Origin: Rutidosis leptorrhynchoides
Lineage: Eukaryota > Streptophyta > Magnoliopsida > Asterales > Asteraceae
Assembly (NCBI RefSeq): GCF_046630445.1
Contig: NC_092333.1
Span: forward strand, 186,497,001-186,561,000
Direction: 5' to 3'
DNA length: 64,000 bases
The notes below the pieces were generated by a model that searched no databases, was not told the DNA's origin, and was given only the letters and a program-made list of their open reading frames with translations. The position numbers and the translations under genes are program-made. Below are positions 22,743-34,317 of this stretch, one piece after another (position 1 is the first letter of the stretch; the number at the start of each line of letters is the position of its first letter).

Positions 22743-23050
22743 ATTAGTGTACAACACATATATTACTAACCCTTGGACAACACATATCCGTTTATAAAAT
22801 TGTTAGTGTACAACACATATAACACTTAATTGGACAACACATATCCATTCATAAATCATTAGTGTACAACACATATAACACTGAATTGGACAACATATAT
22901 CTATTCATAAAACCGTTAGTGTACAACGCATATATCACTAACTTGGACAACATATATCCATACAATAAACCGTTAGCATATAACCCATATATCGCTAAAG
23001 GCCGTTAGTGTACAACGACATATATCAGTAACTTGGACAACACATATCCG
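22743..23050. repeat. About 57-bp tandem array in element 2 3' LTR
   Basis: Five to six imperfect units, each gttagtgtacaacacatat ... ttggacaacacatatccgtt, starting near 22743, 22802, 22858, 22914, 22971 and 23004. The last interval is shortened by a deletion relative to the other LTR. Confidence 0.9.
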
Positions 23051-24593
23051 TTCCTACAAATAAATACATTATATACATACATGTATACTTATTCCACTCA
23101 CAACCACGTGTGATAACGTACACCCAAAGTGTGTACTTCGCCAAAGGTGGTCAACCAAAACGCACAACCGTGCCAATTGGACCCATACACAAGTCCATCA
23201 AATCCACCTATATGTGAAGTGAGCTCTATAGCCGAGAATCACTTCACCCGACCCGCACCCATCCTACACATACATATGCACATAGGATATTAACACTCAC
23301 CTTAAAGTCTTGATGGATGCCACCGAATAATCCGCAATCGCCGATGGAATGTACCTATTCCATTTATCACATAACAAGTAACACAATTAGGGTGGATATA
23401 CAAATCAACCCAAATTGACTACTAGTGCAATTTCGACCCAAATGCACTTCCAAGCACAAAATCGCGCCCAAACTAACCAATAATCACTTACACAAGTGAG
23501 AATGGTCCTAATATGCCAATCAAACCCAAACATAGGTGTTAAACACCTATCTTGCCCAAAATGACACTTAAACCCTAATTTGACCCATAAGAAGTCAATA
23601 TCACGCCATTAGCAAGTTTTGACACCAAAACATATTTAACTCGGTTATATGCTTCAACTTAATCCATTTTAAGTTTATAAACCTTATTAAATTGACAATT
23701 GAGTCATAATCATCAACAAACCCTAATTTTGACTCTAGTCAAAATTAGTCAACCATAAGAACCCTAATGGTTTCCAAAACACCAATAATCACTAACACTA
23801 GTGATTATACACCATTTACAAGTCTTGAACATGGTTAAATCATTAACCAACCCAAAACCCGCCAAATATCAAAGTAGCAAGTTTTCATAAACCCTCTTCA
23901 TCAACCAAATGGGTTTTACAACAACAATCTCAAACCCTAACTTAAATATCAAATCTAACAAATGAAATTCGGAGTTAGGACTTACCAATACTACCAAAAT
24001 GTAGCTAGGAGCGAGATGAACAACTTTAAAACCCGAGCTTTGGCTAGAATTCGACTCCTTCTTCTCCAAATCAAGCTCTCTCACTCTAGAACTCTTCCTC
24101 TCTCTCTCTCTAAATATGGATGAGAGTGTTTGTGTGGGTGAGAAATGAGCTCCAATGGAGTTCTAGATCAGTTTTGGTGACCCTAAACCGACCTTAAATA
24201 AAAAGACCAAAGTACCCCTCATTAAAACCTTTTAAAAAGGCTGAAAATTGCATCAGAAGGGATCAGCGCGCCGCGCCAAAAGGTGGAGCGACGCTCCAAC
24301 CTACAGGTCAGTTTTCAGAAACTTGTTTTGGCCATAACTTTTTGACCGTAGCTCCGTTTTCGATGAATCAAATATCGTTAGAAACGTAATAAGATTTCCT
24401 TTCCAATGGTAAGGCTTTGAAACATCAACACAAACTTTATTTGGGGTTGAAAAGATACGTACACCCTTTGTCACCTCAGACACGTCCAGTTTCCCTCGAC
24501 GTTCGATCAAGCAACACGTACATGCGTCGTACACTTCATACACGCATCGTACACCATAAATACATTATGTACAATAAATATTTGGGTCTTACA

Positions 24594-24606
24594 ACTCTCC
24601 CCCACT
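24594..24606 (-). other. Polypurine tract of element 2
   Basis: Minus-strand AAGTGGGGGAGAGT directly before LTR start TGTAAGACCC at 24593. Confidence 0.85.
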
Positions 24607-26660
24607 TAAACTCGATCACGTCCTCGTGATCTTCTCCACTTAACCAATCCGGAACTACTCGACGGCCCTCAATCATAAGTTCCAATCCGAACTTTCCTAG
24701 ACAATTCTTCCCAATGAATCACCTTTAACAACTAAAATCGTCACCCGCGATATCAAAATCACAATCAGAGCACTAAAACCTGCTCAATTCCTCATATCAG
24801 GAAAAACTCAACCAATCTCGTACCGAGATATCAATTCCTTAGCGTACCTTTACCAAGGACAACGCTAAATGCGACCAAGTCTCAACCTAAATTCAACAAA
24901 TCCGAACGTTGAAGATCGAACCACATGAACCCTTACGGATTATACTTACCACTAAACATCCTTTGTAGTGCGCAATACAACCAATACGCCACTATCCTAA
25001 CATCATAAGCAACGGCTAAAACTAAAAGCGCCCAAAACTACTATGGCAACGCAAATCCAAAGGTGCACAAAAATCGACTATTGTTACACCCGTAACCATG
25101 TGAGCGAAACACGGCTATCGCCTCACTAATCCCACGACATGGTCCTCACGACCCCACCATCGGCGTATAAAACCACAGTTATTTCACACAACGTGGTCCT
25201 TACGACCCCACCATTGGCGTATAAAATAACCAATAGACCACACATCCAACAACATGAAGGCTGGCAGAAAAAACTACACGCGACCCACTTCCCAAATCTC
25301 AACACCGGATGAAGTCAGCGGACCCCGTCAATGGTCATGCTTCACCGATATAACACTACACCCATGATGAAGTCAGCGGACCCCGAAGGTCATGCTTCAC
25401 CAATCAACGATCTCATGATGAAGTCAGCGGACCCCGGAGGTCATGCTTCACCAATCAACGATCTCATGATGAAGTCAGCGGACCCCGAAGGTCATGCTTC
25501 ATCAATCACCAATACCATGATGAAGTCAGCGGACCCCGAAGGTCATGCTTCATCAATCAACGCCCTTTTGGCCTCGAACGACGAGTAGCATAACATCGCG
25601 CTCTGCTACACCACAGTGAATCCTAACGGATACCACTAACCATTCACACAATCGAGCAAGAACCGCCTATATCAAACATAGGCACAAAACAATAATTCTC
25701 TACAAGAGGATCCGATACGCACATCCCTTAACCGAGGGATTTCCACCTTGCTCGCCATACCCGTCCATTATCTCTCAACGAGATTTACCACATTACCACC
25801 TTGGTGATAATTCAAATCCAAAATCATAGGTACAATTTTACCAAAATTGTACTCTACCACAAATCGACCAAATCTAGGTCCCGACACAAATTTCGGATCA
25901 ACCATAAGCATTGTCCGAAATCTCACACTAAAACCTCCTCGTGCGGGAGTGTAACTCCCCCACTTGGAATTACGTTCCATAACCGCATCTCGTACATCCG
26001 TACAATGCTACCAAAGGTAGACTTTACCAATAATTGGGTTCACACGGCCCATCACCATGTCTTGCCCTAACTTTGAGCATACCAAGGATCCTAACCTATC
26101 CTTAAACACTTCGAACGAAAAGTGTACCACAAATTACACGACTATACACTCGCAATCATCCAATTGCTTTAGTTTGTCAAATTTCACCCGATCACTCATG
26201 AACCTAAGGGTTTCACTTCGGTACCCTAAGTACAATGTATCCGCAACACAAACGGAGTCGAACACCACGCTAGTAGGTATGAAAGAGGCACCTAATGTTG
26301 CGTCACGTAGACTCCTTTACCAACATACATCGAGGTCCAAAACACTCTATTTCTCGGGTTTTACCCACCCGTCGAACTTCATGGTTCATCAACTTCAACA
26401 CGAGAGCGAACACGCGCTTAACAATCGAACACCAAAACCCATTTCCATGACTTGGTAGAAACATTTCCAAATACTAAGGAATGCTTGGTTGCACCAAGTC
26501 TTACGCCCTTCGCCCATTAATCAAAACATCACCATAGGGTACTTCCATTAGGAACGTCACCCATAACAACAATATGCACAACACAAGGCATTTTACAAAC
26601 TCAAATTCAACGGCACTTAATAAATAATCAAAGGACATATTTATTAAAACGAAACGTACC
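24607..26660 (-). other. Element 2 non-coding internal region downstream of gag
   Basis: About 2 kb between the gag stop and the polypurine tract. I find no protease, RT or integrase motif on the minus strand. It contains the 51-bp minisatellite. Upstream of it, at about 25129-25230, two copies of a roughly 65-bp block (cgtggtccttacgaccccac type) are repeated. Confidence 0.6.
25306..25567. repeat. 51-bp in-frame minisatellite inside element 2
   Basis: Five units beginning near 25306, 25364, 25415, 25466 and 25517. The last three intervals are exactly 51 bp, with core atgatgaagtcagcggaccc followed by ggtcatgcttcaYcaatca. The plus-strand frame stays open through all units (17 residues each, MMKSADPEGHASPINDL), antisense to the element. 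Because 51 is a multiple of three, this open frame may be a by-product. Confidence 0.92.
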
Positions 26661-27566
26661 TTAACGTCTCCTTGCCGCACCCATCCCCGCTAACTTGGGA
26701 CATTCCGAATTACGATGTCCTTCTTCTTGGCAATTGAAGCACACCATGCCATCACTCTTTGGTACCGAACATTCCCAAGACTTGTGACCCCTCACACCAC
26801 AATTGTAACATCTAGGCGCACTAGAATCCAATATACTCGTCCGCGTACCACCCGTGCTCACGCTCGGACTCTTAGTCCTCTTACTTGGAGCACCATACGA
26901 AACAACCCTTGTCTCACTTGAAGGTTCACACCTCTTCGATCGTGAATACGACTCGAAACCTCTAGCCAAGTCAAATAATTCTTCGCTTGACCCCGGCTAA
27001 TTTTACTGTTCAAGTCGTCATTCAAGGTCCGATAAAAATCCCCCATCAACAAACGATCATTCCCCAAATACTCCGGGCAAAAACGAGCCTTCGCCATAAA
27101 GGTCGTCTTGAGAGTATTCAAATCTATAGAACCCTGTTGCAATTTTCGCAACTCATTACGCATTTCCGACAAATCGGCTAAAGTTCGGAACTCCTTGAAG
27201 AATTCCTTCTTAAACTCGTCCATGATAACGCCATAAACGGTTCACCACCGACAAGATCAATCTTACCATCCAACCAATCCTTCGCCCTACCCCGCAACAA
27301 ACTAGTAGCAACTCTTGTCCTCTTCTCGGGAGGGCATTCAATAGTACGAAAACACCCTTCGACATCTGAGATCCAAGTTGTGCTTATCAAAGGATCCGGT
27401 TTCCCGTCATACATTGGGGTTTAGTCCTCATGAAGTTCTTAAGACAACGCTCCATTCCACTACTACCTTGAAGTTCGGAATACTTCCTATCCATTTCTTC
27501 TCGAAACGCACTCATTTGCTCCGCAACGGCAGTCGCAACTCCAGCGTTAAACTCCACGTCGTTCAT
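26661..27566 (-). pseudogene. Gag of element 2, frameshifted
   Basis: Start ATG at 27566 (MNDVEFNAGVATAVAEQM), an amphipathic N-terminus. The gag core follows in pieces: VYDGKPDPLISTTWISDVEG, then EFKKEFFKEFRTLADLSEM and PEYLGNDRLLMGDFYRTL. A basic nucleocapsid with two CX2CX4HX4C knuckles, CYNCGVRGHKSWEC and CFNCQEEGHRNSEC, ends at a stop after GAARRR (26661). At least three frameshifts are seen, near 27410, 27225 and 26985. Gag proteins assemble particles and bind the element RNA; this copy cannot make one. The stop after the knuckles with no protease beyond fits a gag-only ancestor. Confidence 0.85.
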
Positions 27567-27979
27567 CTCAATCTCATTTTCCGTTGCTATTCTAAGGAAT
27601 GCAAAGCGATTAGACCATGAACGTATAAAGCACACACACAATACCGCCCCCATCTTGCTAAACACTCGTCATACATCACTTGCTAGACACGATTTGCACC
27701 TGTAATAAGGTTTGCAAGTCCTTATTACGCACACACGCCGTATCGACTTGTTAGTACAACGACCGTCTCGCTCGATGCTATAAACAAACACAAACAAAAT
27801 TCTACGCGATATAAACACATTTCGACCTATATATTAATATAAATGTTAGTCAACCTATAAACAAGGCACTAACAAAACCCATTTCGACCCGTAATCCTAC
27901 AAGTCCCGCAACAAATTAAGCACACACAAAAGTCTAAGTCTAGGCACCTATCTCAAGTCACCTAAATCCCTTAGACCAT

Positions 27980-27991
27980 GCTCTGATACCA
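27980..27991 (-). other. Primer-binding site, element 2
   Basis: Minus-strand TGGTATCAGAGC two bases from LTR end TTGTTACA (27994). Confidence 0.92.
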
Positions 27992-28712
27992 CTTGTAACA
28001 ACCCAACCCGTAATACAAACGATCACGCGAAAATATCAATTAAAATTTTTTTTTTGCTGGAACAGCATATGGCGCGGCGCGCCATATTGCCGCGCGGCGC
28101 GCCAAACTGGCCTGTCCAAAAAGTCATGAAATGCGAAAATGTTTGACCACTTTTCGACGTGTTTAGACAAAACGCTTTTCACAACCTATTCATATATGAA
28201 AAACTAACACGTTCCATTCATAAAATAAGTTTTACGAGGCCGGGCCCACATCGGCCGTTTTACGACTTTCATACGAAAATACAAGTTTTCAATCACATGA
28301 TTTGTAATACAAAATAAAGACCGAGCATGGCGATTGGGGATACGCTACCCAATCCTAATTAATCCAAAAGCAAGCCTTCTAAAGCTACTACGCGAGCCAC
28401 TAGTTCCCACGCTTACCCGAGCCACCGCATCCAAGCAAATCTATAAAAATGTAAACAACGAGAGGGTAAGCTAACGCTTAGTGAGTGAGAATATACTACA
28501 TACATATATATACATAAAATGGACACGCCACACAAATAATCAAAATACCGCATACCGGAGCATCCAAGCATAAAGGCAAGCTAAGCTAAGCATACCGTAT
28601 AATCACTAAGCAACAAGCTAAAGATATCCACAATATATAAGTTCACCAACGATGATGTGAACAACGCCAAATAAGCTACACCCGGAGGGTTAGCTACATC
28701 ACAACAATACGT

Positions 28713-28714
<2 letters not shown>

Positions 28715-28765
<51 letters not shown>
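28715..28765. repeat. (TA)n microsatellite in element 2 5' LTR
   Basis: Pure TA run, the allelic counterpart of 22618-22662. Confidence 0.95.
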
Positions 28766-28767
<2 letters not shown>

Positions 28768-28844
28768 ACAATATATAAACGCCCAAGGTTAACCAATCGT
28801 AAAAAGGAATGGTACTCGAATTTCCCATCGGTGTTCATAACAAC

Positions 28845-29170
28845 CGTTAGTGTACAACACATATATCACTAACAATTGGACAACACATATCCGTTTATAA
28901 AATCGTTAGTGTACAACACATATAACACTAAATTGGACAGCACATATCCATTCATAAATCATTAGTGTACAACACATATAACACTAAATTGGACAACATA
29001 TATCCATTCATAAAACCGTTAGTGTACAACGCATATATCACTAACTTGGACAACACATATCCATACAATAAACCGTTAGCATACAACACATATATCGCTA
29101 ACGCAGACCACATACATCCGTTCATAAAGGCCGTTAGTGTACAACGACATATATCACTAACTTGGACAAC
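28845..29170. repeat. About 57-bp tandem array in element 2 5' LTR
   Basis: Six imperfect units of gttagtgtacaacacatat ... ttggacaacacatatccgtt. It retains a full unit that the 3' LTR copy has partly lost. Confidence 0.9.
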
Positions 29171-31734
29171 ACATATCCGTTCTTACAAATAAATACATTA
29201 TATACATATATGTATACTTATTCCACTCACAACCACATGTGATAACGTACACCTAAAGTGTGTACTTCGCCAAAGGTGGTAAACCAAAACGCACAACCGT
29301 GCCAATTGGACCCATACACAAGTCCATCAAATCCACCTATATGTGAAGTGAGCTCTATAGCCGAGAATCACTTCACCCAACCCGCACCCATCCTACACAT
29401 ACATATGCACATAGGATATTAACACTCACCTTGAAGTCTTGATGAATGCCACCGAATAATCCACAATCGCCGATGGAATGTACCTATTCCATTCATCACA
29501 TAACAAGTAACACAATTAGGGTGGATATACAAATCAACCCAAATTGACTACTAGTGCAATTTCGACCCAAATGCACTTCCAAGCACAAAATCGTGCCCAA
29601 ACTAACCAATAATCACTTACACAAGTGAGAATGGTCCTAATATACCAATCAAACCCAAACATAGGTGTTAAACACCTATCTTGCCCAAAATGACACTTAA
29701 ACCCTAATTTGACCCATAAGAAGTCAATATCACGCCATTAGCAAGTTTTGACACCAAAACATATTTAACTCGGTTCTATGCTTCAGCTTAATCCATTTTA
29801 AGTTTATAAACCTTATTAAATCGGCAATTGAGTCATAATCATCAACAAACCCTAATTTTGACTCTAGTCAAAATTAGTCAACCATAAGAACCCTAATGGT
29901 TTCCAAAACACCAATAATCACTAACACTAGTGATTATACACCATTTACAAGTCTTAAACATGGTTAAATCATTAACCAACCCAAAACCCGCCAAATATCA
30001 AAGTAGCAAGTTTTCATAAACCCTCTTCATCAACCAAATGGGTTTTACAACAACAATCTCAAACCCTAACTTGAATATCAAATCTAACAAATGAAATTTG
30101 GAGTTAGGACTTACCAATACTACCAAAACGTAGCTAGGAGCGAGATGAACAACTTTAAAACCCGAGCTTTGGCTAGAATTCGACTCCTTCTTCTCCAAAT
30201 CAAGCTCTCTCACTCTAGAACTCTTCCTCTCTCTCTAAATATGGATGAGAGTGTTTGTGTGGGTGAGAAATGAGCTCCAATGGAGTTCTAGATCAGTTTT
30301 GGTGACCCTAAACCGACCCTAAATGAAAAGACCAAAGTACCCCTCATTTAAACCTTTTAAAAAGGCTGAAAATTGCATCAGATGGGATCGGCGCGCCGCG
30401 CCAAAAGGTGGAGCGCCTCTCCAACCTACATGTCAGTTTTTAGAAACTTGTTTTGGCCATAACTTTTTGACCGTAGCTCCGTTTTCGATGAATCAAATAT
30501 CGTTAGAAACGTAATAAGATTTCCTTTCCAATGGTAAGGCTTTGAAACATCAACACAAACTTTATTTGGGGTTGAAAATATACGTACACCCTTTGTCACC
30601 TCAGACACGTCCAGTTTCCCTCGACGTTCGATCAAGCAACACGTACATGCATCGTACACTTCATACACGCATCGTACACCATAAATACATTATGTACAAT
30701 AAATATTTGGGTCTTACAGAGCTAAGGGCAATCTTTGTGCCGTTATGTCACCCACACATATATAAAGTTTAAGTACTTGTGTCTAGTATGTAAAACATAA
30801 AAAGCGCATGTATTCTCAGTCCCAAAAATAGTAAAGTAAAAAGGGAAACTATAACTCACAGTGAATAAGCAGTAAAAGTCGATATGAAAAGTATAAAGGT
30901 AGTAAGTCGGTCCGAAAGGTCGTCAACCTAAGTCAAAGGTCACTAAGTCAATATATTGTCCCCAAAAGTTTAAAAGTGAAAAAATTAAGTCTTAAGTATC
31001 ATCATCATCATTATCATTCGTAAAAGCTAAAGTAAGTTTTCAACAAGAATAGAGATTGAAACAAAAGGCTGATTTCGGACAGCTGCTACGACCTCTATAC
31101 AAAACGAAAAGATGCGTGGTCAGTGGCCAAGGCTCCGTATGTGAGTCCTCTAACCTCTGTCCAATTTTCAGATCCTAACTCGATGTCGTTTGACCGTGGC
31201 GACGGTTCAAGCGCGAGTAGGTCAGAATTTTTCAGCACGTCGTTATAAAGGCGTAGTGATTTTCGGAAGGCTATAAATCCTAAACCATATATCGGATTTA
31301 GGCGTGTCCTAAACGAAAAGTCATCTACTCAAAACGAACTATCTGTAAATCAATTTTCCAGAAGTCCTAGGAGTCTGATAAGACCCCAAAAATAGCAAAC
31401 AAGTGCTCCGGTGGGTTTCTTGGTGCTTGATGCTCATCACGGTTCTCATCCTTGATGCGTGTAAGCTTCAAGTGTACAACTCTTTGATTTTTTAGCATCA
31501 CTTTGACCAAGTTTCAACCATAAACACACAACTAAGAGTAAAAGCTAACATTCTACAAGTTTTAAACATCAAGGTTGTCTCTTTATTGTATAAACACAAT
31601 AAAGCTTCAACCTTTGTCCTTTTGACACAAGTTTATGCATCTTCATCATATGAGATGATGAAGACTTGATTTTTATCACCATAAAAATTATAAAAAGGTT
31701 TCAAGTAAGTGAGATCTACAATAATAACTTAGAT

Positions 31735-32135
31735 CTCAAGTATTAAGAAACCCTAAGCTAGAAAGCTTGGATCTTTACAAGATTAATGAGACCATAAGCT
31801 AGAAAGCTAAGATCTAGTGAAAGTAATGAGACCATAAGCTAAAAAGCTAAGATCTAAACAAAATAATGAAACCCTAAGCTAGAAAGCTTGGATCTTTAAT
31901 TTTCTTGAAGATCCTTAAAGCAAAAGGCTAGATCTACAAGTTATATGAAGATCATATACACAAGTTTTGATCTTTTTAACAAAATAAAGTGATCTTAAGC
32001 TATAAAGCTTAGATCCATCAAAATAATGAAGATTCAAAGCTAGAAAGCTTGAATCTTTCATGTTCTTGAAGGATTCAAATCAAAGTTTGAATCTTCAAGA
32101 TATAACAAGATCAAGAAGCTAAAAGCTTGATCCTT
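31735..32135. repeat. Degenerate array of about 20-bp palindromic units (aagctagaaagcttggatct)
   Basis: About eight irregularly spaced copies of aagctagaaagcttggatct or aagctaagatct, each containing the near-palindrome aagctagaaagctt followed by ggatct, separated by roughly 25-40 bp AT-rich linkers. On the minus strand it lies downstream of the LTR TATA box, within the presumed transcribed leader. Confidence 0.8.
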
Positions 32136-32290
32136 TAGTGATGATGATGATGTCGAAAATGAGAAGAAAAGAAGAAGAAGAAAATTTGAAACTTACACTT
32201 TTTAGAGTGAGAAAGACTAGAGAGAAAATTAGAGAGTAAGTGTGTAAAATGTGAATGAGATCAAGTATGAAATGGAATGAAATAGCTTGG

Positions 32291-32298
32291 TATTTATA
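32291..32298 (-). promoter_or_regulatory. LTR TATA box (TATAAATA) of element D
   Basis: Minus-strand CACTATAAATACCAAGC, followed within about 100 bases by CT-rich leader sequence (CTCTCTAATTTTCTCTCTAG). This is the layout of an LTR U3/R junction. Transcription start is inferred, not shown. Confidence 0.6.
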
Positions 32299-32931
32299 GT
32301 GAAAATGGTGGTGGTGGCCGTGGGGTTTGGAGGGGACAAAGGGGATACCTTTTTGCTTTTTGGTTAGTGGTGGTCTAAAGGTGATGCTTATTGTTAGGAT
32401 TCCATGCAACATTTGTGATAATGGTGAACAAAAATGCTAGTATGTTGACTCTTATAAATGGGTTTTTGTCTTACATTTATATGGGTCATAAACTTATTAA
32501 AATTGGGCTAATTAAATAGTCCATTAGCTATAGTAGGGTGGGCTAAAGTCCAACAAGGTAGAAAGTCCAACAAGACTAACTAGTGAGCATAAGTAAATTA
32601 CTAATCGTAATTAAGAAACCAAAAACTCAAGTAATTGTTATTAGGAAATAACAATTAGTATTACGTAGTCGTAATATTCCAATTACGACAAAAGTTAAAC
32701 GTGTACCAAAACATATAGCTCGTTCTAAACGTCAAATGACACTAACGGTCATAAAAGCATTCGGGGATCAAGTTAAGTAACTACGTACTTAATGGCAGGT
32801 TGTATGGTATTAACGAAAGTAATTAATCATGAAATAAGATCCCAGAATATAAACCAACACAGTACGCACAAATACGCAGTTTTGTGAAAGTAACAAGCAA
32901 AAAAGTAAGTCGAAAAAGTCGGGTCGTTACA

Positions 32932-33468
32932 GTGTATATATCACTCCATAAAAAAGTAATCAAGTTATATATGTGGTTCCAATTATAAAAACTTACATTA
33001 ATATTTTTCAGATTGTCAATATTCACAATAATTAATATTAGTCAAAACATTAAGTATATCGTGTTGACGAACATACTTGCTAATATTATATTAAAAATTG
33101 CTCTTAACTGTCCAATTTACTATTTTTGTTTGTTCTCAAACTATTGTCTCTTACTCTAAATAATAATTAAAAATTATTAAAGTTTTATTAATGTCCATGT
33201 TATTATTAAAAAGTTAACATTAATTATAATAATTAATTTATTAATTACTTTTTTAACAATATTTCAAATAAATTAGACAATTTATCAATATTTCTTAAAT
33301 GTAACAAAAAGTCAAATGAGATATTTTTTATGAGACGGAGAGAGTAACATTTAACAAAAAGAAGTTCATATTAAACGGAACATTTAAGCGTAATATTTAT
33401 AAAGGGTGAATCTTAATAAATATAAATTATAACAAAAATCCCATTAATTTTCTTTCTGTAGAACATAA
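32932..33468. other. AT-rich intergenic stretch with a MITE end
   Basis: No gene seen. Near 33332-33346 the sequence gagacggagagagta matches the usual end of Stowaway/mariner MITEs (rc TACTCTCTCCGTCTC). I could not find its partner end with confidence, so this may be a truncated copy. Confidence 0.4.
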
Positions 33469-34317
33469 CTAGATTCGGATCGGCCCGCGCGATGCGGCGG
33501 GGCATTCCGAGTTGAATATTCATATTTAGCGTAGCGTTTGTATTTATAGAATTACAAACGCATTGTGGCGTGTGTGTTTGGATACACCTAGTTAGTATCT
33601 AGTATACCTAATGACATGTTCGTTTTTAACGGCAGGAAAATCGCTTATGAGTTGTTTATTATAGGTGTATGTATATGTGTGAAAAATAGCCCAAAAAATT
33701 TAGCAATTTTTAAAAAAACGTCTGTTTCGCGTATAGTTAGTTGGGATTGTGTTCGTAAAATTATTTCGAGTTGAATGGTGATGTTCGAAAAATTTAACGT
33801 GTGACGAGCGTGAAGATATGGGTCGTTAAAATTTTGGGTGGAGTTTGTTTAAGGTTTTTTAATAAAATAATAATTTTATATTTTTTACCCCTAAAAAGTT
33901 GACAAACTAAAGATTGTTTAAGGGTCAGTTTTGTAACATTGGTTGTAGTTGGCGTTTGAATAGTTGGAGGTGGTTAGAACGACACAAAAAGCCGCTGGTT
34001 TTAGTATGTAAAAGATTAAATAGTTGGGATTGTGTTCGTAAAATTATTTCGAGTTGAACGGTGATGTTCGAAAAATTTAACGTGTGACGAGCGTGAAGAT
34101 ATGGGTCGTTAAAATTTTGGGTGGAGTTTGTTTAAGGTTTTTTAATAAAATAATAATTTTATATTTTTTACCCCTAAAAAGTTGACAAACTAAAGATTGT
34201 TTAAGGGTCAGTTTTGTAACATTGGTTGTAGTTGGCGTTTGAATAGTTGGAGGTGGTTAGAACGACACAAAAAGCCGCTGGTTTTAGTATGTAAAAGATT
34301 AATAATAGGTATGGAGA
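33469..34317 (-). mobile_element. Small non-autonomous Helitron
   Basis: On the minus strand the element starts TCTCCATACCTATTATTAAT (34317) and ends with a GC-rich hairpin, CCCGCCGCATCGCGCGGG (33484-33501), then a short spacer and CTAG (33469-33472). The flanking bases are A before TC and T after CTAG, the host AT site expected for Helitron insertion. It has no terminal inverted repeats and no coding sequence. A 283-bp segment inside is duplicated in tandem. Rolling-circle transposition in trans by an autonomous Helitron is the established mode for this class. Confidence 0.78.
33738..34303. repeat. 283-bp tandem duplication inside the Helitron
   Basis: Copies 33738-34020 and 34021-34303 begin tagttgggattgtgttcg and end gtatgtaaaagatta. 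I see only one difference (gaatggtg against gaacggtg), so the duplication is recent. Confidence 0.95.

Larger units (their letters stand above)
21899..24593 (-). mobile_element. Element 2 3' LTR (2695 bp)
   Basis: Left-hand copy on the plus strand, the 3' LTR for the minus-strand element. It contains a 21-nt near-perfect palindrome at about 21972-21990 (atatggcgcggcgcgccat core) with a second GC motif at 21994-22006, a (TA)n tract at 22618-22662, a 57-bp tandem array at 22743-23050, and another GC motif (cagcgcgccgcgcc) near 24264-24278. Confidence 0.9.
21899..30718 (-). mobile_element. Element 2: complete gag-only Ty3/gypsy LTR element
   Basis: Flanked by TSD gagct (21894-21898 and 30719-30723). 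LTRs start TGTAAGACCC on the minus strand and end GGGTTGTTACA. The internal region of about 3.4 kb holds a primer-binding site, a frameshifted gag with two zinc knuckles, a 51-bp minisatellite and a polypurine tract, with no protease, RT or integrase. This layout matches what is called a TR-GAG (terminal repeat with gag) element, non-autonomous for cDNA synthesis and integration. LTR divergence is visibly greater than in element 1, including a roughly 30-bp indel near 22995/29095, so it is older. Confidence 0.9.
27994..30718 (-). mobile_element. Element 2 5' LTR (2725 bp)
   Basis: Right-hand copy. Same architecture as 21899-24593: GC palindromes at about 28069-28107 and 30389-30403, a (TA)n at 28715-28765, and a 57-bp array at 28845-29170. 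It is longer mainly because of an extra segment near 29100-29130 (cagaccacatacatccg). Confidence 0.9.
30724..32931 (-). mobile_element. 5' LTR of element D, right segment
   Basis: Continuation of the LTR started at 13895. On the minus strand it begins at 32931 with TGTAACGACCCGACTTTTTCG. It carries a minus-strand TATA box (32291-32298) followed by a pyrimidine-rich leader, and an array of aagctagaaagcttggatct units. The adjoining bases at 32932 are gtgta, the candidate TSD, but the matching left flank could not be found because the element's left end is recombined. Confidence 0.75.

Noticed and set aside
22743-23050. Possible CRISPR-like array of 57-bp units
   Set aside because: Diverged tandem repeats without spacers, duplicated in both LTRs of element 2.
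25306-25567. Possible CRISPR array
   Set aside because: The units are contiguous 51-bp repeats with no unique spacers, in a eukaryotic retroelement.
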